Shown here: piece by piece, positions 6,604 through 12,028 of the stretch
Position numbering within the stretch: the stretch's first letter is position 1
How the letters are laid out: each line of letters opens with the position of its first letter
Origin: Microcaldota archaeon
GTDB lineage: Archaea > Micrarchaeota > Micrarchaeia > Anstonellales > J096
Length of the DNA: 15,692 bases
NCBI GenBank assembly: GCA_026396375.1
Contig: JAPLWW010000115.1
Location: forward strand, 1 to 15,692
Direction: 5' to 3'
The notes under the pieces: model-generated
The model's input: only the letters and a program-made list of their open reading frames with translations
The model's database searches: none
Told to the model about the DNA's origin: nothing
Translations under genes and position numbers: made by a program

Positions 6604-7877
6604 AGTATAAGATTAGATTCTATTTTTTCCACGCCCTCGAGGATATTCTCCCTTATGCCAAAAGAGCTGACCCTGAAGTATCCCTCTCCGCTTGGGCCGA
6701 ATCCTGAGCCTGGGGTGATGACTACGTTGGCCTCTTCCAGCATCTTGTCGAAGAACTCCCAGGATTTCATGTTGTTGGGGGTCTTTATCCAGAGGAAAGG
6801 CGAGTTGGTCCCTCCATAGACTTCAAAGCCCAGCTTCCTGAAGCATTCTGAAAGTATCCTTGCATTTTCCATATAAAAGTCGATAAGCTCCTGGGATTCC
6901 TTTATCCCTTTCTCTGTCAATACTCCCAATCCTCCATCCTGGGCGATATTGGATGCGCCGTTGAAGAATGTGCATTGCCTCCTGTCCCAAAGGCTCCATG
7001 GGGTGAATTCATCCCCTGGCTTTGAGTCTGCGGTAACCAACGCTTTGGGGACAATTGTCCAGCCAAGCCTGACTCCTGTGAACCCTGCCCATTTTGAGAA
7101 GCTGCTGATCTCTATCGCGCATTCCTTTGCCCCGTCTATCTTGTAGATGCTCTTTGGAAGGCTCGGATCCTTGATGTACATTGAATATGCCGAGTCGAAT
7201 ATTATTATCGCCTTCTCATCCATCGCATATCTGACAAACGGCTCAAGCTGATGATTTGTAGCAACCGCGCCTGTCGGGTTGTTCGGGCTGCAGATGTATA
7301 TTAGGTCAACATGCTGTTCCGGGACATTCGGAAAGAATCCGTTTGACCTGTTGCACGGCATGTAGACAATTCCCGAATAGCATGAAAAACTGGGATCGAA
7401 TGCCCCTGACCTTCCTGAAGCCACGTTTGTGTCGACATAGACAGGGTAGGCGGGATCCTGCACCGCGACAATGCTTTTGATGTCAAAAATTGACTGGATG
7501 TTCCCTGAGTCGCACTTGGCCCCGTCGCTTATGAAAATCTCCTCAGGCTCAAGGCATACGCTATAGTTTTCCCAGTAGAAATCCGTCAGCGCCTTTCTCA
7601 AATCCTTGCTTCCCTGCTCAACCCCATAGCCGGTGTACGTTTCAGGCCTTGAAAGCTTGTCAACCCCATTATGGAGATGCTCGATGACAGTCGATGTCAG
7701 GGGAAGCTTCGTGTCCCCTATGCCGAGCCTTATTATCTTTTTCACGTTGCTTGCCTTCGGGCTTGCTATGAATTCCTTTACCCTCCTGTTTATCTCGGGA
7801 AAAAGATAGCCTGCCGCAAGCTTCCTGTAGTTAGGATTCAGTTTTGCCCCCACTGCGCAATTTGTTTGTTGTGCCAT
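6600..7877 (-). CDS. dapL: LL-diaminopimelate aminotransferase
   Basis: A 425-residue class I/II PLP aminotransferase that converts tetrahydrodipicolinate directly to LL-diaminopimelate with glutamate as amino donor, bypassing the succinylase and acetylase routes. Evidence: N-terminus NPNYRKLAAGYLFPEINRRV and LGIGDTKLPL typical of DapL, GAKCDSG (phosphate-binding region, 119-125), SPNNPTG at 197-203, FDSAY at 228-232, the PLP lysine Lys262 in SSFSKWAGFTGVRLGW, and FRVSSFG near the C-terminus. It is the first gene of a dapL-lysA operon with a TATA box upstream. No dapA, dapB or dapF is present here, so these must lie elsewhere, or the pair acts on imported precursors. Confidence 0.94.
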   Translation of the reverse strand: MAQQTNCAVGAKLNPNYRKLAAGYLFPEINRRVKEFIASPKASNVKKIIRLGIGDTKLPLTSTVIEHLHNGVDKLSRPETYTGYGVEQGSKDLRKALTDFYWENYSVCLEPEEIFISDGAKCDSGNIQSIFDIKSIVAVQDPAYPVYVDTNVASGRSGAFDPSFSCYSGIVYMPCNRSNGFFPNVPEQHVDLIYICSPNNPTGAVATNHQLEPFVRYAMDEKAIIIFDSAYSMYIKDPSLPKSIYKIDGAKECAIEISSFSKWAGFTGVRLGWTIVPKALVTADSKPGDEFTPWSLWDRRQCTFFNGASNIAQDGGLGVLTEKGIKESQELIDFYMENARILSECFRKLGFEVYGGTNSPFLWIKTPNNMKSWEFFDKMLEEANVVITPGSGFGPSGEGYFRVSSFGIRENILEGVEKIESNLIL

Positions 7878-7899
7878 AACGATACCTTTCTAATAACGG

Positions 7900-7910
7900 T
7901 TTAAAAATAT
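7900..7910 (-). promoter_or_regulatory. TATA box of the dapL-lysA operon
   Basis: On the minus strand ATATTTTTAAA is centred about 27 bases before ATG 7877, so the transcript would start near the start codon. It faces away from the serS promoter about 50 bases away. Confidence 0.6.
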
Positions 7911-7955
7911 TGGCTTTGACCATCAAAAAACACAGAAACAGGTGATGACAAATCA

Positions 7956-7961
7956 TTTAAA
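7956..7961 (+). promoter_or_regulatory. TATA box of serS
   Basis: TTTAAA within ATCATTTAAAGG lies about 27 bases before ATG 7985. A modest GAGG at 7976-7979 precedes the start, but the spacing implies a near-leaderless mRNA. Confidence 0.6.
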
Positions 7962-7984
7962 GGATTTGCATCAAAGAGGCTAGC

Positions 7985-9256
7985 ATGATAGACATTGAGA
8001 TTGTCAGGAAGGACCCTGACTTTGTGGCAAAGGCATTGCACAACAGGCAGATGAACCCGGACATGGCGCTTGACTTCAAGATGCTTGACACCGAATGGAA
8101 GAATGTAAAATCAGAATTGGATGCATTGAGGGCCAGGAAGAACCAGACAACCGCAAAGATAGTTGAGATGAAGAAGGCGGAAAAGGACCCCTCTGAAATC
8201 CTGAATGAAAGCAAGGAAATCTCCGACAGCATCGAAAGGCTGGAAAAAAGGGAAAAGGAGATAAGCGAGCAAAGATACAACCTTTGGGCGATAATCCCGA
8301 ACATCCCTGATGCCTCTGTTCCGATAGGAAAGGACTCGAACGACAATGTCGAGCTGAAAAAGTCCGGAAAGCCGAAAAAGAAAAGCACGGATGTGCTTCC
8401 ACACTATGATTTGGGAATAAGGGAAGGCGTGCTTGACTTTGAAAGGGGGGCAAAGCTTGGAGGGCATAGGTTCACAGTAATGAGCGGATGGGCCAACAAG
8501 CTGGAAAGGGCATTGATAAACTTCATGCTTGACATCCATGTCTCCAGAGGATATAGGGAAATGTGGGTTCCTGCAATAGTGAAGGAGGAGATGATGTTCG
8601 GGACAGGGCAGCTTCCGAAATTCAGGGAGGAGTTCTACACCACCGAGGACGAGGGGAACAGGCTTTGCCTTATCCCGACCGCGGAAGTCCCCTTGACAAA
8701 CCTCCATAGCGGGGAAATACTGGAGGAATCGGATCTTCCCAAGAAATATGTCGCCTTTACCCCTTGCTTCAGGAAAGAGGCGGGATCATACGGAAAGGAC
8801 ATAAAGGGAATAATCAGGCAGCACCAGTTTGACAAGGTTGAGATGGTGAAGATAACGGCGCCTGAAACAAGCTCGAAGGAGCATGACCTTATGCTCAATG
8901 ACGCTGAAAACATCCTGAAGCTGCTTGACCTTCCCTACAAGGTTATCACCCTTTGCACAGGGGACATGGGATTCAGCGCCTCAAAGACCTATGACATAGA
9001 GGTTTGGATGCCAAGCCAGGACAAATACAGGGAGATAAGCTCAGTGAGCAACTGCACGGATTTCCAGGCAAGGAGGATGAAGACGAAGCTGAGAAGGAAA
9101 GGCGAATTCGTTCTTCCCCATACGCTTAACGGGTCAGGGCTGGCAGTAGGAAGGACACTGGTTGCTATAATGGAGAATTTCCAGGAAAAGGACGGGTTGA
9201 AGATCCCGAAATCCCTAATTAATTATATGGGAACCGATTTCGTGGAGTTCAAATGA
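7985..9256 (+). CDS. serS: Seryl-tRNA synthetase (common type)
   Basis: A 423-residue class II aminoacyl-tRNA synthetase that attaches serine to tRNA-Ser. The N-terminal 30-100 region is a Lys/Glu-rich antiparallel coiled coil (the tRNA-binding arm). The catalytic core has the serine-binding TAE at 232-234, motif 2 with FRKEAGSYGKD at 262-272 and RQHQFDKVEM at 278-287, and motif 3 NGSGLAVGRTLVAIMEN at 382-398. This is the common bacterial/archaeal form, not the rare zinc-dependent form of some methanogens. A TATA box about 27 bases upstream supports the ATG at 7985. Its stop overlaps the start of a methyltransferase gene (ATGA), indicating an operon. Confidence 0.96.
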   Translation: MIDIEIVRKDPDFVAKALHNRQMNPDMALDFKMLDTEWKNVKSELDALRARKNQTTAKIVEMKKAEKDPSEILNESKEISDSIERLEKREKEISEQRYNLWAIIPNIPDASVPIGKDSNDNVELKKSGKPKKKSTDVLPHYDLGIREGVLDFERGAKLGGHRFTVMSGWANKLERALINFMLDIHVSRGYREMWVPAIVKEEMMFGTGQLPKFREEFYTTEDEGNRLCLIPTAEVPLTNLHSGEILEESDLPKKYVAFTPCFRKEAGSYGKDIKGIIRQHQFDKVEMVKITAPETSSKEHDLMLNDAENILKLLDLPYKVITLCTGDMGFSASKTYDIEVWMPSQDKYREISSVSNCTDFQARRMKTKLRRKGEFVLPHTLNGSGLAVGRTLVAIMENFQEKDGLKIPKSLINYMGTDFVEFK

Positions 9257-10062
9257 AAATCTATTTCACAAAAAGGAGCCTCCAGGAATGGCAGGAAGCG
9301 GAAGGCAAGATTACTGCCAGCCTTGATTTGGGGCTTACTGAAAAACAGGTTTCCAAAAAAAGGATCAGGGAGATCGCAAAGAAAATAGGGGAAAAGCTGA
9401 AGGACGAAAGGATAAAGGACAATTATGTCTATCTTCTCAAAAACGATGAATTGTACAAATTGGCGCTTTTCCACCAGGGGCATTTCTACAAGCTGAGGAT
9501 GTTCAAGGATTTCAAAGAGCCTGTCCTTGAGATAGACGGATTGAGGATGCAGCTGGTAAAGGAATTTAATTCTGCGGAAGAATACGCCAATGGGATAATC
9601 AAGGAGCTGGGAATCAGGAAAGGAACCTGCCTGGAATGCTGCACAGGCCTTGGCTACATCACTTCTCAGCTTTCCGTAATATGCGAAAAGGTCGTGACAA
9701 TAGAGAACTCAAAAGCTGTCCTGGCGTTGGCAAGGCTCAATCCTTATTCCAAAAGGATGTTCTCAAAGAACGTGAAAAGGATTCATGGGGATGCGTTTGA
9801 GAAGGTTCCGAAAATAAAGGAAACGTTTGACTATATAATCCATGACCCTCCAAGGTATTCCCATGCCTCCCAGCTCTATGTGCCTGAATTCTACAAAATG
9901 CTGAGAAAAAGGTTGAATCCCGGAGGAAAGCTTTTCCATTACACAGGGACATTGACATCCCAGGGGGACCTGAACGGCAGGATAAGGAATGACCTTGGAA
10001 ATGCAGGATTCAAGAACGTGAAAAGGATAGAGAAACTGCAGGGATTCATCGCTTCCCTTTGA
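9253..10062 (+). CDS. SAM-dependent methyltransferase, COG2521-like
   Basis: A 269-residue protein: an N-terminal region of about 100 residues with no recognised motif, then a class I Rossmann methyltransferase domain. Motif I is LECCTGLGYI at 127-136, the acidic end of beta-2 is Glu151 (TIEN), GDA at 179-181, and the catalytic-type DPPR at 198-201 followed by a PEFYKMLRKRLNPGGKLFHYTG stretch. This arrangement matches the archaeal COG2521 group, whose substrate is not established as far as I know. A DPP motif resembles the (D/N)PP(Y/F) of enzymes that methylate exocyclic nitrogens, so RNA, DNA or protein nitrogen is possible. The gene is coupled to serS by an ATGA overlap and overlaps the 3' end of the convergent tmk by 17 bases. 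Confidence 0.82.
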   Translation: MKIYFTKRSLQEWQEAEGKITASLDLGLTEKQVSKKRIREIAKKIGEKLKDERIKDNYVYLLKNDELYKLALFHQGHFYKLRMFKDFKEPVLEIDGLRMQLVKEFNSAEEYANGIIKELGIRKGTCLECCTGLGYITSQLSVICEKVVTIENSKAVLALARLNPYSKRMFSKNVKRIHGDAFEKVPKIKETFDYIIHDPPRYSHASQLYVPEFYKMLRKRLNPGGKLFHYTGTLTSQGDLNGRIRNDLGNAGFKNVKRIEKLQGFIASL

Positions 10063-10621
10063 TTATGCTTTCCAGGATAGGCTTCATCTCATTGTAAACT
10101 TGCTGGATGTTCCTGTTGCCGTCTATCCTTATCCATTGCTTTGCATAGAAATTCTTGCTGTACATGATTTCGTAGACTGACCTTACCTCGTTCAGGAGGT
10201 CCATGTCCTTCTCGTTCCTGTCAGGCTCCTTGTGGCGGACCTTCCTTTCCATTGCATTGTTTATGCCAACGTCAATCCAGAAAACCGCGTCAGGGACAGG
10301 CGGAGCGATGTCCTCAATGATTCTCATTGCAACGTTCCTGTCCAATGACCTTGCGTATGCGACCGTTGAGTAGATATACCTGTCCAAAATTATCAGATTA
10401 TGCTCATGGTCTATATTTGAGATGCCTTGGCAGATGTCCGCCAGATACATGAGGAAAAGTGATTTCGGGTGAAGATGGATCCTTCCCTCAAGGAATTCCC
10501 TTATCTGGGGCATGGTCCTGTAGTCAGGGAATTTCAATTGGATGGCCTTGAAGTCCTTTGATGCGAGAAATGCCTGGGTTGTTTTGCCGGATCCGTCTAT
10601 GCCTTCGATTGCAATGATCAT
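10046..10621 (-). CDS. tmk: Thymidylate kinase
   Basis: A 191-residue P-loop kinase that phosphorylates dTMP to dTDP for dTTP supply. Visible: the P-loop EGIDGSGKTT at 6-15, the DRY motif (ILDRYIYS, 80-82), a nucleotide-binding stretch PDAVFWIDV and a basic RKVRHKEPDR lid segment. At 191 residues it is slightly shorter than the usual 200-215. The start ATG 10621 lies 15 bases after the stop of a small upstream gene, so the two are probably one transcript. The 3' end overlaps the convergent methyltransferase gene by 17 bases. A related deoxynucleoside kinase is the main alternative, but the combination of DRY and P-loop sequences favours tmk. Confidence 0.88.
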   Translation of the reverse strand: MIIAIEGIDGSGKTTQAFLASKDFKAIQLKFPDYRTMPQIREFLEGRIHLHPKSLFLMYLADICQGISNIDHEHNLIILDRYIYSTVAYARSLDRNVAMRIIEDIAPPVPDAVFWIDVGINNAMERKVRHKEPDRNEKDMDLLNEVRSVYEIMYSKNFYAKQWIRIDGNRNIQQVYNEMKPILESIIKGKR

Positions 10622-10636
10622 GATAAAACCTAGAAT

Positions 10637-10792
10637 TTATTCTTCCTGGAGCTCTTTCCTTAGCTGCGCCAGCTCCTCATGAAGCTTGAAGTTCCTCTTA
10701 AGAGGATCCTTCATCGCCAGCTTCTCAAGCTCAATTAGCCTTGCCTTGATATTAGCCTTTCTCCTTCCATAGTCCTTTTTGCTTATGCCCAT
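10637..10792 (-). CDS. Small charged helical protein of 51 residues
   Basis: A short frame starting MGISKKDYGRRKANIKARL and ending LAQLRKELQEE. It is almost wholly helical in pattern, with heptad-like Leu spacing, many Lys/Arg early and Glu late, and no membrane segment; a small coiled coil or nucleic-acid-associated protein is plausible. Support for being real: codon use matches the neighbours (AAG, AGG, CTT), it lies 15 bases before tmk on the same strand, and it has GGT before the ATG and a TATA box about 34 bases upstream. I do not recognise the family. Confidence 0.65.
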   Translation of the reverse strand: MGISKKDYGRRKANIKARLIELEKLAMKDPLKRNFKLHEELAQLRKELQEE

Positions 10793-10823
10793 TATACCAC
10801 TAAAAAATATTCTATGGTGATGC

Positions 10824-10829
10824 TTTAAA
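10824..10829. promoter_or_regulatory. Palindromic TATA box between the divergent small gene and tRNA-His
   Basis: TTTAAA reads the same on both strands. Its centre is about 34 bases from ATG 10792 on the minus strand and about 32 bases from the tRNA 5' end at 10859 on the plus strand. One box could therefore serve both transcripts, each with a leader of about 7-9 bases. Another AT-rich box (AAAAAATATTC, from 10802) lies between it and the small gene. Confidence 0.5.
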
Positions 10830-10858
10830 ATACTATGGGCAAACGTATAATACTTGTT

Positions 10859-10930
10859 GGCCGGGATGGCGTAGTGGTAGCGTGGAGGCCTGTGGAGCCT
10901 TAGGTCCGGGATCGAATCCCGGTCCCGGCC
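10859..10930 (+). tRNA. tRNA-His (anticodon GTG), with encoded G-1
   Basis: All arms fold. Acceptor GCCGGGA (10860-10866) pairs with TCCCGGC (10923-10929). The D arm is 10869-10872 with 10880-10883. The anticodon stem is GAGGC (10885-10889) with GCCTT (10897-10901), loop CTGTGGA, anticodon GTG at 10892-10894. The T arm is CCGGG/CCCGG around ATCGAAT. G-1 at 10859 faces discriminator C73 at 10930, the identity pair of histidine tRNA in bacteria and archaea. There is no intron, and CCA is not encoded (the next bases are AAAT). It is transcribed from the TATA box at 10824-10829. Confidence 0.95.
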
Positions 10931-10932
10931 AA
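10917..10932 (+). repeat. Direct repeat copy 1 (3' end of tRNA-His)
   Basis: TCCCGGTCCCGGCCAA covers the last base of the T loop through two bases past the discriminator. An identical copy lies 91 bases downstream at 11008-11023. tRNA 3' ends are classic integration sites, so the pair may be att-like repeats. Confidence 0.85.
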
Positions 10933-10955
10933 ATACACAATTATACTGTAGATAT

Positions 10956-11019
10956 CCGGACCGGAATCTTCCAAAGGAAGATTACCAGCAAAAACAAGTT
11001 TTTGCTGTCCCGGTCCCGG
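10956..11019 (+). ncRNA. Candidate structured RNA: three-way junction downstream of tRNA-His
   Basis: Manual folding gives a compact three-way junction. P1: CCGGACCGG (10956-10964) pairs with 11010-11019 with one bulged C. P2: AATCTTCC (10965-10972) pairs with GGAAGATT (10976-10983), loop AAA. P3: CAGCAAAAAC (10986-10995) pairs with GTTTTTGCTG (10998-11007) around AA (9 bp with a 4-base loop is more realistic). The linkers are only 0-2 bases. No coding frame is credible here. It may be cotranscribed with tRNA-His and end at the T-run at 11028-11038. It could instead act as DNA, for example as a recombination site remnant. No known RNA family is recognised. Confidence 0.45.
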
Positions 11020-11023
11020 CCAA
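11008..11023 (+). repeat. Direct repeat copy 2 (duplicate of tRNA-His 3' end)
   Basis: An exact 16-base copy of 10917-10932, without the rest of a tRNA. Most of it supplies the 3' strand of stem P1 of the candidate structured RNA. It could also pair with the tRNA's own 5' acceptor strand. Confidence 0.85.
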
Positions 11024-11027
11024 GCCC

Positions 11028-11052
11028 TTTTCTTTTTTGCGAAAAAAGAAAA
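11028..11052 (+). terminator. Perfect T/A hairpin with T-run after the tRNA-His region
   Basis: TTTTCTTTTTT (11028-11038) pairs perfectly with AAAAAAGAAAA (11042-11052) around GCG, an 11-bp stem. The T-run is the kind of signal at which archaeal RNA polymerase stops, so it may end the tRNA-His transcript. Confidence 0.5.
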
Positions 11053-11103
11053 TCGTCTACGGAAAAGAAAAAAACTACTTTTGTCTCCACTCAAAAGAGC
11101 TAT

Positions 11104-11112
11104 ATTTTAAAA
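11104..11112 (+). promoter_or_regulatory. TATA box of the lipoprotein gene
   Basis: ATTTTAAAA is centred about 27 bases before ATG 11135, consistent with a leaderless transcript; there is no ribosome binding site before the ATG. Confidence 0.6.
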
Positions 11113-11134
11113 CCCTGTTTTTGAAAGCATTATC

Positions 11135-11914
11135 ATGACAAATAAAATAGTTCTAGTGGCTCTTATAGCATTGTTAGTGACATTCGGATGCGTTGGTGGA
11201 AACCAAACCGCCAACAGCACAGGCGCAGGAACAACGCACACGACGACAAATACCGGGAACGGCAACGCAGCTGCAGGCGGCAATGTCGCAGCAGGAACCC
11301 AGAATAATACGGCAGGATCAGGATCATCCTCTGCAAATTCAGGGAGCTCTTCCTCGTCAAGCTCATCAAGCACAAATCCGCTTGACGCCATCCTGGCAAA
11401 CATTAACCAAGCTAACTATAAGGTAACCTATGACGTAGCCAGCTCATACAGCGGAAACACCGTAAAGATGTCCATGGTCCAGTATGTGAAGGGAAAGAAC
11501 ATGAGATATGACACAGAGGCAAGCGGCTTTGTGACCGAGACCTTTGTCCTTGACAAGAAATCCTACTCCTGCATCAACATGGGGCAGGGATTCACATGCA
11601 CGGAATCGGCAAGCTCGGAAGAGGCATCAGCAACTCCTGAAGACCTGAAATCATCCGAGGACAACTACAACATCGTGCCCCTTCCTGACAGGACGATAGC
11701 CGGGATAGCGGCAAAATGCTTCAACATGAAGGTGAAGAGCGGGGCAGCAGAAGGCCTGATGGATGATATTAACTACTGCTTTTCAAGCGATGGAATAATC
11801 CTTTATACGGGATCAAGCGTTTCAGGAGGGGAAACCAGCATGACTGCAACAGCTGTTGAAAGGGGAATATCGGACAGCGTGTTCACGCTTCCGGCAACGC
11901 CGACAGCGCAATGA
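11135..11914 (+). CDS. Secreted lipoprotein with Ser/Thr/Asn-rich stalk
   Basis: A 259-residue protein exported and anchored at the cell surface. A hydrophobic signal peptide (residues 3-18) ends in the lipobox-like VTFGC, with Cys19 as the probable lipid-attachment site. Residues 20-80 are a low-complexity Gly/Ser/Thr/Asn/Ala stalk with a run of nine serines, a likely site of O-glycosylation. Residues about 83-259 form a globular beta-rich domain (YKVTYDVASS, VKMSMVQYVKGKNMRYD, SVFTLP end) with four cysteines (SCINMGQGFTC, KCFN, YCFSS) that could form two disulfides. The pattern recalls LolA/LppX-like lipoproteins, but I cannot name a family. It is monocistronic, with a TATA box upstream and a clear hairpin terminator after it. 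Confidence 0.82.
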   Translation: MTNKIVLVALIALLVTFGCVGGNQTANSTGAGTTHTTTNTGNGNAAAGGNVAAGTQNNTAGSGSSSANSGSSSSSSSSSTNPLDAILANINQANYKVTYDVASSYSGNTVKMSMVQYVKGKNMRYDTEASGFVTETFVLDKKSYSCINMGQGFTCTESASSEEASATPEDLKSSEDNYNIVPLPDRTIAGIAAKCFNMKVKSGAAEGLMDDINYCFSSDGIILYTGSSVSGGETSMTATAVERGISDSVFTLPATPTAQ

Positions 11915-11922
11915 TGGAAAGA

Positions 11923-11945
11923 GGGGTATTTTACCCCATTTTTTC
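11923..11945 (+). terminator. Hairpin and T-run terminator after the lipoprotein gene
   Basis: GGGGTA (11923-11928) pairs with TACCCC (11932-11937) around TTT, followed by A and a run of T with one C. This looks like an intrinsic terminator and isolates the lipoprotein gene from the HD-GYP gene. Confidence 0.65.
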
Positions 11946-11993
11946 TTATTTTTATTTATAAAGGCTTCGACGCTGTGGCAGGGACCAGGGAAC

Positions 11994-12004
11994 TATTTAA
12001 AAAG
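11994..12004 (+). promoter_or_regulatory. TATA box of the GAF/HD-GYP gene
   Basis: TATTTAAAAAG is centred about 31 bases before ATG 12029; GTAGGT (12019-12024) just upstream of the start could act as a weak ribosome binding site. Confidence 0.55.
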
Positions 12005-12028
12005 TGTTGTTATAATAAGTAGGTATAT

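Noticed and set aside
10929..10931. Encoded CCA end for tRNA-His
   Set aside because: These bases are acceptor position 72, discriminator C73 and one following A; true CCA would have to follow C73.
11028..11052. Insertion sequence or MITE end
   Set aside because: The inverted repeat is only T/A homopolymer-like, has no target duplication or transposase, and is better explained as a termination signal.
10882..11124. An 80-codon open frame across tRNA-His and the downstream hairpins
   Set aside because: It runs through the tRNA and the structured repeats, and its protein is low-complexity with no recognisable domain.
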